A stretch of 7,952 bases of DNA from Acidobacteria bacterium AH-259-L09 (GTDB lineage Bacteria; Acidobacteriota; UBA6911; RPQK01). The translations under genes and the position numbers were made by a program. Each line of letters opens with the position of its first letter. Within the stretch, counting starts at the first letter, position 1. This document shows positions 1 through 5,792 of the stretch, piece after piece. The DNA lies in the NCBI GenBank assembly GCA_027717875.1, contig JALLOL010000112.1, positions 1-7,952 on the forward strand, read 5' to 3'. The notes below the pieces were generated by a model. That model made no database searches. It had not been told where the DNA came from and worked only from the letters and a program-made list of their open reading frames with translations.

Positions 1-104
1 ATTGTTGCGATTATTGATTCTACAGAACTTACAGTGCGCCTAGTCCCGCCAGGTCTGGCCAAAAACCTGCACTTTCCGCACCCTATCCGCACCCGGAGAG
101 CTTT
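1..104. other. Flank downstream of higA, with short tandem motif
   Basis: No gene is visible. The 9-mer TCCGCACCC occurs twice with an 11-bp period (75-83 and 86-94), just past the higA stop codon. On the minus strand this reads as a GGGTGCGG-rich tandem. No U-tract follows, so it is not a convincing terminator. It could be the edge of a dispersed repeat, but only one locus is visible here. Confidence 0.35.
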
Positions 105-413
105 CTAGCCGGAAGCTCGAACACGGTGAATTTGACGGAGTACACCGGCTTCGGTCTGCTGAGCTTGATAGAGATCCCACCGAAGCTGAAGATTCATCCA
201 GAAACCAGGTGAGTTGCCAAAAAACTTCGCCAACCGGAGAGCGGTGCTGGGCGTTACCCCTCGTTTTTTATTGATCAACTCATTTACTCGCTGATACGGA
301 ACCCGGATGGCGTCGGCTAGGTCCCGCTGGGAGAGGTCCATTGGCTTCAGAAACTCCTCAAGAAGCATTTCACCCGGGTGTGTCGGTTCTCGGTGTGTCG
401 GTACACGAATCAT
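105..413 (-). CDS. higA: HigA-family antitoxin (XRE-type HTH)
   Basis: Antitoxin of a type II toxin-antitoxin pair: it binds and neutralises HigB and, in the known family, represses the operon as a DNA-binding dimer. The 102-residue protein has the family opening (HPGEMLLEEFLKPM, residues 12-25), then a helix-turn-helix (about 27-50, LSQRDLADAI...RVNELINKKRG), then the typical TPSTALRLAKFFG and FWMNLQ segments (54-76). The length is normal for the family. I chose the ATG at 413 over the TTG at 428 because AAGGA lies 7 nt upstream of it. The toxin gene sits immediately upstream on the same strand (24-nt gap), the usual higBA order. The gene appears intact. Confidence 0.93.
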   Translation of the reverse strand: MIRVPTHREPTHPGEMLLEEFLKPMDLSQRDLADAIRVPYQRVNELINKKRGVTPSTALRLAKFFGNSPGFWMNLQLRWDLYQAQQTEAGVLRQIHRVRASG

Positions 414-437
414 TTCAATGTCCTTCAAGCTTGCTAC

Positions 438-731
438 TCAGTGGTAGTCTACAATCTCCACGCCCAGCGGCCCGTCATCCGACCACACGAAGCAGATGCG
501 ATACTGCTCGTTAATCCGGATGCTATACTGTCCCTTCCGCTTACCTGAGAGCCGTTCCAACCGGTTACCCGGTGGAACACGTAGTTCCTGCACTTCCTCC
601 ACTGAGTCGAGCTGATCGAGCTTCCTAGCCGCAATAGACCAGAGAGCCCTGGGACACGCGCTGCGAGCCTGTTGCGTATTCTTGCCGTTAAAAATGTCCT
701 CGGTGCCGGAATCCTCGAAATACCGGATCAC
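438..731 (-). CDS. higB: HigB-family toxin (RelE/ParE fold)
   Basis: Toxin of the higBA module. Characterised relatives are ribosome-dependent mRNA interferases with a RelE-like fold. The 97-residue protein shows the family core: L50-RVPPGNRLE-L61, then G63-K-R-x-G-QYSIRIN (63-74), then QYRICFVW (76-83) and the C-terminal VEIVDYH (91-97). It is full length. The start is GTG; no upstream in-frame start exists because a stop codon lies at 753-755, and there is no clear ribosome binding site. The likely -10 element ends only 6 nt before the GTG, so translation may be leaderless. It is the first gene of the operon with higA. Nothing suggests inactivation. Confidence 0.93.
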   Translation of the reverse strand: MIRYFEDSGTEDIFNGKNTQQARSACPRALWSIAARKLDQLDSVEEVQELRVPPGNRLERLSGKRKGQYSIRINEQYRICFVWSDDGPLGVEIVDYH

Positions 732-736
732 TGAAC

Positions 737-767
737 CATGATAGCACGGATATCATGCTATGGGCAA
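737..767 (-). promoter_or_regulatory. Putative higBA promoter and operator
   Basis: On the minus strand TTGCCC (762-767) and TATCAT (738-743) are separated by 18 nt, an acceptable sigma-70 pair. Two inverted repeats interlock here: CATGAT/ATCATG (737-742 and 752-757) and ATAGCA/TGCTAT (741-746 and 756-761), each with a 9-nt spacer. This is a sensible place for HigA autorepression. The position is inferred; the repeats are seen directly. Confidence 0.5.
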
Positions 768-775
768 ACCAGCTG

Positions 776-797
776 CCCAGGGGCGCCCAGGGGCGCC
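776..797. repeat. 10-bp tandem duplication
   Basis: The unit CCCAGGGGCG occurs twice in direct tandem (776-785 and 786-795) upstream of the higBA promoter. It is GC-rich, and no function can be assigned. Confidence 0.7.
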
Positions 798-838
798 GCA
801 CGGAAGATGTCGCTAAAACTGTAAGGTCTTAAAAACTT

Positions 839-866
839 CCCCATTACCGTCCCCCCATTACCGTCC
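839..866. repeat. 14-bp tandem duplication (left)
   Basis: The unit CCCCATTACCGTCC is present twice, exactly and head to tail (839-852 and 853-866). A second, different 14-bp duplication with a similar CCCC..TACC layout lies at 1496-1523, on the far side of the receptor fragment. The two may belong to one dispersed repeat class; this is inference. Confidence 0.75.
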
Positions 867-915
867 TGTCTAAACTCATTCCGTGCCAGCCCCAGAACAA
901 AGTTTTTATCCGTAG

Positions 916-1227
916 GGAGTTAGTCTTCGTATTGTGGACCTGTCCCCGAACTCTCTTGGCAATATCGGGAGAAATACCCTAACTTCTCCGGGACTGATCA
1001 CTTTCGATTTTGGAGTGTCCAAGAGCTTCACCCTGCGCGAAGAGACGAAGCTTCAGTTCAGGGCTGAGTTTTTCAACCTTTTCAACCGTGCCAACTTCGC
1101 TCAACCCAACATGAATGTTTGGGGCGGCGTGCCAGGGTCTGAAGTTCGTAATCCAACTGCCGGTACGATCACTGAAACCACAACCCCGTCGCGGCAAATC
1201 CAGTTTGCCTTGAAGATCCTGTTTTAA
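916..1227 (+). pseudogene. C-terminal fragment of TonB-dependent receptor
   Basis: Remnant of an outer-membrane TonB-dependent receptor of the Oar/carboxypeptidase-regulatory-like type that is abundant in Acidobacteriota. Only the last ~100 residues remain, corresponding to the final beta-barrel strands. Recognisable family pieces are GNIGRNTLTSPG, ITFDFGVSKSFTL, LQFRAEFFNLFNRANFAQPN and the terminal SRQIQFALKILF, which ends in the Phe expected of a beta-barrel protein. An in-frame TAG at 913-915 limits the frame; the first possible start is GTG 934. Full-length relatives are about ten times longer, and no plug or further barrel sequence is visible upstream. It cannot function as a receptor and is best read as the 3' end left by a deletion or insertion. 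Confidence 0.8.
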
Positions 1228-1238
1228 TCGGTGAGTGA

Positions 1239-1271
1239 AAGATGTCGAGAGGCACAAAGCCTCAACATCTT
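1239..1271 (+). terminator. Hairpin after receptor fragment
   Basis: Inverted repeat 11 nt past the receptor stop codon: AAGATGT...GGC (1239-1253) pairs with GCC...ACATCTT (1259-1271) around a 5-nt loop, with small bulges. No clear U-tract follows. It could be a leftover terminator of the original receptor gene. Confidence 0.4.
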
Positions 1272-1495
1272 AGCAGGCCCCTAAAGATTACTGTCCACAT
1301 TATTGAGCCTGCCCAACTCTCTGTTGTGTTCGCCCTTCAGGAAGCAGATCGACCGTAATGCGAGAGTCCTGGTCTTCGGCTATAAGAATGCTGGACCTCG
1401 ATGGCTGGTATCCCTGACCCCTGGTCATCAGCAGATAATTACCCCCCTCCATTCCGGCGAAGAGTGCTTCTCCGCAGGCAGCAAAAAAGCTTCTG
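1272..1495. other. Intergenic, no convincing gene
   Basis: The only sizeable open frame (1303-1533, plus strand, TTG start, 76 codons) has no good ribosome binding site and runs into the tandem repeat at 1496. I recognise no family in it and do not call it a gene. Confidence 0.5.
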
Positions 1496-1523
1496 TCCCC
1501 TCTACCAACTCCCCTCTACCAAC
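1496..1523. repeat. 14-bp tandem duplication (right)
   Basis: The unit TCCCCTCTACCAAC is repeated exactly, head to tail (1496-1509 and 1510-1523). Its period equals that of the duplication at 839-866. The stop codon of the doubtful minus-strand ORF at 1516-1710 lies inside it. Confidence 0.75.
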
Positions 1524-1710
1524 CTTCATGTAAAATGGAGAAAGCCTTGGACAAGGTCCCGGTTGATGGTTCGCCTATAGGGCTGTTGATTCTGAACTGC
1601 CCCGGGACGGGGCTCTCGCTTTCAGCGACATAGGCAATGCGTTTCCATCGGACGAGATGGCCAGCACCGAGATTCGCCAAAAGTGCGGCCGGCTCAGCCA
1701 AGTCACTCAT
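1516..1710 (-). CDS. Doubtful 64-residue hypothetical protein
   Basis: An ATG-initiated frame begins 10 nt after the stop codon of the HEAT-repeat gene, on the same strand, so it could be a downstream operon member. No strong ribosome binding site is visible. The product (MSDLAEPAALL... to ...SILHEGW) has no signal peptide, no membrane segment and no motif I recognise. Its stop codon falls within the 14-bp tandem repeat, so the frame may be an accident or the front end of a gene cut short there. Confidence 0.25.
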   Translation of the reverse strand: MSDLAEPAALLANLGAGHLVRWKRIAYVAESESPVPGQFRINSPIGEPSTGTLSKAFSILHEGW

Positions 1711-1720
1711 GTAAGACGTC

Positions 1721-2299
1721 TCAGGGATTCATCAGGTACTTGAGGGCTTCTGAGGCCGCCTCTCGGACCTCTTCGGAAGGATCTTCCTCGGTGACACGCT
1801 GGAGCACAGGGATAGCAGAGTGCTGCTCTAGCATCTCCAAAGCGAGAACAGCCTCCCCACGCACCTCTTCGTCCGGGTCGTTGAGCGCTTCAAGACAAGC
1901 GAGGAGAATTTGAGAGGTAGGTTCCAACAGTCCAAGCTCGCTTAGTGCAAAAGCCCTGTCTTCGGATTCGGAGGAACGAAGAGCTTCGTCAATTAGTTGG
2001 TGAACATCGTCCTCCTCGGGAACTGGTCCGTCCCTTTTCTGTGCATCCTTTCCTTTGAGCTCTGGTGCGGGGCTGAAGGCTACTCTCTCATCCCCATCCT
2101 CAAGGGACTCTTGTGGCGGTGCAGGATAGGATCGGGAGGCCTCAGGATCTACACTCTCACTTTGACTTTGAACCTTCAAAGGCGGGGAGCGGCTTTCTCC
2201 ATCATCCGGTGAGTTTGCAGAAAAACCCAAATAAACGCCTACGGCAAGAAGACCCACAGGGAGAAGATAAAGAAGCAAGTTTCTTGACATATTAGACAA
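1721..2299 (-). CDS. Membrane-anchored HEAT-repeat protein
   Basis: Protein of 192 residues in three parts. An N-terminal hydrophobic helix (about 7-27) acts as an anchor or uncleaved signal; there is no lipobox Cys. A Ser/Pro/Glu-rich, probably disordered linker follows (28-96). The C-terminal alpha-helical part (97-190) holds HEAT/PBS-type repeats, clearest at DPDEEVRGEAVLALEML (141-157) and DPSEEVREAASEALKYL (173-189), with an earlier degenerate unit around 112-126. Such repeats are protein-interaction scaffolds; the partner is unknown. The TTG at 2299 is preferred because AAAGG (2306-2310) lies 6 nt before it; an ATG at 2290 is the alternative. With the helix anchored, the HEAT part would most likely face the periplasm. 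No enzymatic residues are visible. Confidence 0.8.
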   Translation of the reverse strand: MSNMSRNLLLYLLPVGLLAVGVYLGFSANSPDDGESRSPPLKVQSQSESVDPEASRSYPAPPQESLEDGDERVAFSPAPELKGKDAQKRDGPVPEEDDVHQLIDEALRSSESEDRAFALSELGLLEPTSQILLACLEALNDPDEEVRGEAVLALEMLEQHSAIPVLQRVTEEDPSEEVREAASEALKYLMNP

Positions 2300-2739
2300 T
2301 GAGGACCTTTCAAGGCCTTAGAGAGGCCACTGACAGCCGAAAAGCAGGAACGGGTTCGCTGCTATGGTATCGCAGGGATGAGACGAGCGCAGTTGGAAGA
2401 GAAGAACGTTCACACCGTGGAGCCAGCGGCAGAGCTCTTGGAGGTGAGTTGAGAATACCGGTGTGCCAGATTTCTACCCTAACTCCCTGTGGACTCGACC
2501 TGCCCGGCAACTGTGCCTCCCTCCTCTTCTCCCACTCTCAACTTCTCCCCCCCAAAGAAAAACCGATTGTTTAACCCTTTCCAGGCGACAATACCATCGT
2601 CTCGAAAAAGCAAAGTCCTATCAAATATCAAAATCAAAGCCAGTAGACAACGCAGTGGGCACATCGGGCAACCCAGGATCTAACACAGGCCCCAGTATCA
2701 AATTATAAAACCCTGACAGCTTTGCTTCCCCTACAGCAA
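2300..2739. other. Gene-poor region between two minus-strand genes
   Basis: No convincing gene. One plus-strand frame is open from 2303 to a TGA at 2450-2452. It has protein-like composition (LTAEKQERVRCYG, RRAQLEEKN) but no start codon or ribosome binding site, so at most it is a decayed 3' end. A polypyrimidine tract covers about 2517-2556. The distal part should hold the 3' end of the broken TSP3 gene transcript, but no strong terminator hairpin is seen. Confidence 0.45.
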
Positions 2740-3105
2740 CTAAGGGGTACAATCCAGTGCGACGTTTTCGCCGGCTATTCCCTCGAACAGCCAGTCGTTA
2801 ATAAGACCCGACCGGTTCTTTTGCCGTTGCCCTGTCTTTTGCCACAGTCTTCCAGCTGGTCCGAGCACCAGAGGTGGAATTCCGATTCAGCGATCTTGTT
2901 GTTGGTACCTGCGTGCAAGATTTCCCAGGTAACGTCATTCGGCGAACCGGTATACCCATTAACAGCAAGCTCGGCGCCAATATTTACATTGTCAACGTTG
3001 GCCAGCAACGTGCTCGCCACCTTACCCTTATACGCCTTCACCCGAATGGCCTGAGTTCCATCCCAGATCATCGTCAGCTCATCGATGGGTTGTGGGAGCA
3101 CTGCT
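2740..3105 (-). pseudogene. Frameshifted C-terminal part of the TSP3-repeat protein
   Basis: After the upstream frame stops at 3079, protein-like sequence continues in a second frame: [43 protein letters not shown], then CSDQLEDCGK. Around 2803-2830 the sense sequence moves back to the first frame, giving GLINDWLFEGIAGENVALDC and a TAG at 2740-2742. It resembles the C-terminal ligand-like beta domains that follow such modules in other secreted proteins, possibly a DUF7467-type domain (from memory). Read alone, the second frame is open from 3170 to 2775 (131 codons), but its first ~35 residues are a shadow of the upstream frame. An ATG at 3069-3071 lies 7 nt past the upstream stop, so reinitiation is conceivable, though the product would lack a signal peptide. 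A single ancestral gene ending at 2740 is the simplest reading. Confidence 0.7.
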
Positions 3106-5016
3106 GCCTGACGGAACGCAAAGCTCCCTCTCTTTCTTGGTGTCCACCCGGGCCGGGCCAAACTGGTCATTCAGGAATATACCTTCTACCCGCTCGTGCT
3201 TTGGCTGGCCTTTGGCCGGCTTGACGGTGTAGCATACCAGCTGGTTATCCGGGTTCTTAATCCCCTCCCCGTTCTTGTCAACTGGATTGCAGAGCCACCT
3301 GGGCTTCTTGATCTCGAACAGCTTGGGTTGGTCAAACTGGTCCACCACAAAGGCCTGGAACTTGGAAGCATCGTCGTCATCATCATCGTCGTCATCATCA
3401 CCATCGTCATCATCATCGTGGTCTTCAATCTTATAACACAAGAAGTGGTCCACATTGTGGGTGCTGGAGTCCGGTGGCGGAAGCAGGTCAAAAAGGTCTT
3501 TTGATGCCGGTACAAGCAAACGCTCGGGCTTCTCAACGTCAACGAGAAACTCGCCGAACTGATTCTCCAGCGGGATATTCTTGAGTTTAAACTTGGGTCC
3601 TTTGACTTTGTAGCCCATCAGATGCGTTTCTGGATCTGTGATCCCCTCATCATTCTTGTTCGCTGGGTTGAGGAGCGCCACGCGTTTCTCCACTCTGAAG
3701 AACCCAGCTGCGAACTGATCTGCCAGGAACACTTCTAGTTTGTCAAACTTCGGTTCACCCTTCGATCGTTTGATCTGGTAGGAGAGGAAGTGATCAGGTT
3801 CGCCGTCCTTTTCGTAGTCGCACAAGTCGCCAACGCCATCGCCGTCTAGGTCCAACTGACCCGGATTGAAGACCAGTGGGCAATTGTCTGCCCCGTCCAG
3901 GAGGTCATCCCCGTCGTCATCGTCGTCGCAGGCGTCGCCTTGAGCGTCGAAGTCCGTATTGTCCTGCGACGGATTGCCGACGAGCGGACAGTTGTCGAAA
4001 TCGTCATCGATACCGTCGCCATCCACATCGGCATCGCAGGCATCCCCGATACCGTCACCGTCAAGATCCGCCTGATCCGGATTGTTATCAATCGGGCAGT
4101 TGTCGGCCGCATCATCAACGCCGTCGTTGTCGTCGTCGGTGTCACAGGCGTCGCCCAGGCCGTCGAAATCCGTATCGGTCTGATCTGCGTTCGGCGTCAC
4201 CGGGCAATTGTCCCCGCCGAACACGCCATCGCCGTCGGGGTCCGCGTCGCAGACATCGCCCAGCCCGTCGCCGTCGCCGTCGGCCTGATCGGGGTTCGCA
4301 GTGAACTGGCAATTGTCCACGCCATCGTCGACGCCGTCGTTGTCATCGTCGGTGTCACAGGCGTCGCCCACGCCGTCCTCGTCGCTGTCGGCTTGGTCGG
4401 GATTTGGGCTCAGCGGGCAGTTGTCCGCAGCATCCGTGACACCATCTTCATCGGCATCGGGCGCCGGTCCGGGAAGCGTCAAGCTCTCGAAGTTCGACCC
4501 CTCTATATTGGTTTGCCAGACGGTCGCCACGTTCGGGAAACGTATCGAGAGACCGGTGTTGGGGTTGATTCCGTCGTTCGAGAAACTTAGTGCGAAAGCC
4601 CGCCCGTTACCGAAAGGGTCGCGGAATCCCCACACCGCCGGCCCGCTCAATCCCACGAAGTTGCCGAAGGCCAGGACCGCGTTCACCTCGAATTTCTGCG
4701 CCCTGTGAAACAAAACGGGCTGGGGAAACTCGAAGAGCAGTCCCCGCGCGTCAACCACGAGGAAGTTTAGCGGCTGGAACACCACTCCGCCGAGCGAGTC
4801 CACGTCGTTGAAACCGAAAGTCCCGGTCACAGGGGGAAGGTCGCACACGACAGTGCTCCTCTGCACACAGTTCGATGTGAAGGTGAACTCCACCTCGCCG
4901 GCCCGGGCGACGCCGGCCCCGGCAGTGGCCCACAGCAGGGATGTCGCCAGCACCCCACCCCGAAGCATCCGAGAACGAAAGCTTTTTTTGCCAAAAGCGA
5001 TTTTGGATTGAAACAT
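3079..5016 (-). CDS. Secreted thrombospondin type 3 repeat protein
   Basis: Secreted, probably Ca2+-binding surface protein of 645 residues as read. Order: signal peptide 1-39 (basic start, hydrophobic core, ARA cleavage motif); a beta-rich domain about 40-185 with Cys50/Cys58; six TSP3 repeats (187-400), each with DNC...DACD-like ends and Cys pairs 20 residues apart (200/220, 236/256, 271/291, 308/328, 343/363, 379/399); then two related modules beginning DHF (408-506 and 523-636). Module 2 contains an Asp tract (534-549). Acidic TSP3 loops bind calcium in known proteins; the ligand here is unknown. The ATG at 5016 is chosen over the upstream frame start at 5049 because GGAGGTGA lies just before it and the signal peptide follows directly. 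The C-terminus is abnormal: after ELCVPS the frame reads a few unrelated residues and stops, while the expected continuation lies in another frame (2740-3105). Confidence 0.9.
   Translation of the reverse strand: MFQSKIAFGKKSFRSRMLRGGVLATSLLWATAGAGVARAGEVEFTFTSNCVQRSTVVCDLPPVTGTFGFNDVDSLGGVVFQPLNFLVVDARGLLFEFPQPVLFHRAQKFEVNAVLAFGNFVGLSGPAVWGFRDPFGNGRAFALSFSNDGINPNTGLSIRFPNVATVWQTNIEGSNFESLTLPGPAPDADEDGVTDAADNCPLSPNPDQADSDEDGVGDACDTDDDNDGVDDGVDNCQFTANPDQADGDGDGLGDVCDADPDGDGVFGGDNCPVTPNADQTDTDFDGLGDACDTDDDNDGVDDAADNCPIDNNPDQADLDGDGIGDACDADVDGDGIDDDFDNCPLVGNPSQDNTDFDAQGDACDDDDDGDDLLDGADNCPLVFNPGQLDLDGDGVGDLCDYEKDGEPDHFLSYQIKRSKGEPKFDKLEVFLADQFAAGFFRVEKRVALLNPANKNDEGITDPETHLMGYKVKGPKFKLKNIPLENQFGEFLVDVEKPERLLVPASKDLFDLLPPPDSSTHNVDHFLCYKIEDHDDDDDGDDDDDDDDDDASKFQAFVVDQFDQPKLFEIKKPRWLCNPVDKNGEGIKNPDNQLVCYTVKPAKGQPKHERVEGIFLNDQFGPARVDTKKERELCVPSGSSAPTTHR
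3109..3450 (-). repeat. Cys-containing DHF module, copy 2 (protein repeat)
   Basis: Residues 523-636 of the TSP3 protein. Landmarks are [43 protein letters not shown] and ELCVPS, with Cys at 527, 576, 595 and 633. It is homologous to the copy at 3499-3795 but keeps all four Cys. The acidic insertion sits between the first two landmarks. Confidence 0.8.
3370..3417 (-). repeat. GAY trinucleotide tract encoding poly-Asp
   Basis: Sixteen codons reading D5-G-D10 from mixed GAT and GAC codons, interrupted by one GGT. It lies inside module 2 of the secreted protein where the sister module has a short KRSKGEPKF loop, so it looks like an in-frame microsatellite expansion. It may bind cations. Confidence 0.85.
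3499..3795 (-). repeat. Cys-less DHF module, copy 1 (protein repeat)
   Basis: Residues 408-506. It matches copy 2 landmark by landmark ([47 protein letters not shown]), but all four Cys positions are replaced by Ser412, Leu449, Gly468 and Leu501. Confidence 0.8.
3817..4458 (-). repeat. Six thrombospondin type 3 repeats
   Basis: Six units of 35-37 residues with the pattern DNCP-x(4)-NPDQ-x(3)-D-x-DG-x-GD-x-CD. The DNA is correspondingly repetitive and rich in GAC/GAT codons, which explains long open frames on the opposite strand that should not be taken as genes. Confidence 0.92.
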
Positions 5017-5020
5017 ACTC

Positions 5021-5028
5021 TCACCTCC
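5021..5028 (-). promoter_or_regulatory. Ribosome binding site fixing the start at 5016
   Basis: GGAGGTGA on the minus strand, 4 nt before ATG 5016. It is a near-perfect Shine-Dalgarno sequence and decides the start of the TSP3-repeat protein. Confidence 0.85.
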
Positions 5029-5085
5029 AATCAAATTTGTGTCAGGCAAAGATCCCGACAGGAGCCTTTCCCCTGACAGCCTTGT

Positions 5086-5247
5086 TCAGCAAAAGACCAA
5101 AGCAAAAACAGCTGCGGTGATCACAACGAAGACGCCAATGTGTTTTAATCTTGTTTTTATTCCTCCCACATTTTTAATGGGATTTTCGTCTTCATGGTTG
5201 CCACCCCTTTTCTTGGAATTCCTTCCTTCCCGCAGCCTGAACCCCAT
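5086..5247 (-). CDS. Candidate 53-residue C-terminally anchored membrane protein
   Basis: Small frame with an ATG at 5247 and TGA at 5086-5088, lying 69 nt before the start of the TSP3 gene on the same strand. The first 36 residues are hydrophilic and strongly basic (MGFRLREGRN, SKKRGG, KTRLKH); residues 37-53 form a hydrophobic segment (IGVFVVITAAVFALVFC) ending at the stop, the layout of a tail-anchored or single-pass peptide with positive residues inside. No good ribosome binding site precedes the ATG, and I know no homologue. The frame could be chance, since a plus-strand frame overlaps it, but the clean separation of basic part and hydrophobic end is suggestive. Its position would also overlap the leader of the TSP3 transcript. 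Confidence 0.35.
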   Translation of the reverse strand: MGFRLREGRNSKKRGGNHEDENPIKNVGGIKTRLKHIGVFVVITAAVFALVFC

Positions 5248-5306
5248 GTCCGGTCTGCGGGGACAACAGCCACGCTAGCAGGGGTTTTCAAAAGGCTGCC
5301 AATAGG

Positions 5307-5339
5307 CAAAGCATGACATTGCTCCCGTGTCATGCTTTG
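5307..5339 (-). terminator. Strong hairpin after the beta-repeat gene
   Basis: Perfect 12-bp inverted repeat, CAAAGCATGACA (5307-5318) and TGTCATGCTTTG (5328-5339), around a 9-nt loop. It starts directly next to the TGA of the minus-strand gene. No long U-tract follows, so it may be a weak intrinsic terminator or an mRNA 3'-end stabiliser. Confidence 0.6.
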
Positions 5340-5792
5340 TCATACCCTGATGTTGGTCAGCGTGCCGGTGGTGACGATTAAGCTCGCTGTGGTATTGGAG
5401 CCGCTGAGACTGATGGTGCCGGTATTGCTGATGCCATTGGTTACGGTCACTGTGCCTTGAACCACTAGGCTACCGCTATTGCTGATGCCGTTGGTCACGG
5501 TCAGACTGCCTTCAACCACCACACTACCGCCAATAACCAGTGTTCCGGAAAAAACTGGCGAGTTGAAGGTGGAGGGAATCAATATGTCCTCTCCGGATCC
5601 TGGGACGCCCTGAGGATTCCAGTTTTTAGGATTATTCCAATTTGTGGGGCCACCGAAACCGGAGGTCGTATCCCCCCCTTTCCATGTCCTGGGCAGGGCG
5701 GGACTTGCGTATGCCCCCAGGACCAGCACCACAGCAATGCCTATAACAGAGGTCCTAAGCCAACACCGAAAGGCTGTCCTTCTTACCATCAT
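5340..5792 (-). CDS. Small secreted beta-repeat protein
   Basis: Secreted protein of 150 residues. It has an N-terminal signal peptide (basic MMVRR, hydrophobic 15-27, likely AYA cleavage near residue 29). A segment with W37, TNW and NWNPQGVP, then EDILIP, follows; this resembles the first turn of autotransporter or haemagglutinin-like beta-helix passengers. Then come 18-residue repeats, clearest as VTNGISNSG and VTNGISNTG, encoded by a 54-bp near-tandem DNA repeat. No barrel, PEP-CTERM or other anchor is present, and the length is far below a usual passenger, but the hairpin directly after the stop argues that the end is natural. I chose ATG 5792 because AAGGGA (5801-5806) is 8 nt upstream; ATG 5789 and TTG 5798 are alternatives. 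The function is unknown; a short adhesive or structural fibre is plausible. Confidence 0.75.
   Translation of the reverse strand: MMVRRTAFRCWLRTSVIGIAVVLVLGAYASPALPRTWKGGDTTSGFGGPTNWNNPKNWNPQGVPGSGEDILIPSTFNSPVFSGTLVIGGSVVVEGSLTVTNGISNSGSLVVQGTVTVTNGISNTGTISLSGSNTTASLIVTTGTLTNIRV
5424..5531 (-). repeat. 54-bp near-tandem coding repeat
   Basis: Two copies with a 54-bp offset (ATTGCTGATGCC at 5424 and again at 5478 on the plus strand) encode the 18-residue VTNGISN repeats of the small secreted protein. Copies differ at scattered positions, including silent ones, so the protein repeat is maintained. Confidence 0.75.

Noticed and set aside
1303..1533. 76-codon TTG-initiated plus-strand frame
   Set aside because: No ribosome binding site or recognised motif; runs through a tandem repeat.
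2303..2452. Plus-strand open stretch with protein-like composition
   Set aside because: No start codon, only 50 codons, no recognised family; could be chance or a very decayed gene end.
3079..3111. Programmed ribosomal frameshift at the end of frame A
   Set aside because: No slippery heptamer or obvious downstream pseudoknot; a second compensating shift is also needed, which favours mutation or sequence error.
3196..3504. Plus-strand frame with a long Ile/Val run resembling a membrane helix
   Set aside because: It is the complement of the poly-Asp codon tract in the secreted protein.
3876..4590. Long plus-strand open frames rich in Arg/His or Val/Ile (142 and 216 codons)
   Set aside because: They are antisense shadows of the GAC/GAT-rich TSP3 repeats; low-complexity products, no ribosome binding sites.
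2711..5083. CCCTGACAGC near both ends of the TSP3 gene (2711-2720 and about 5071-5080), possible target-site repeat
   Set aside because: Only about 10 shared bases, asymmetric flanks, and no mobile-element genes between them beyond the native gene.
5039..5278. 79-codon plus-strand frame
   Set aside because: Antisense to a more plausible small membrane peptide and to the TSP3 leader; composition not protein-like.
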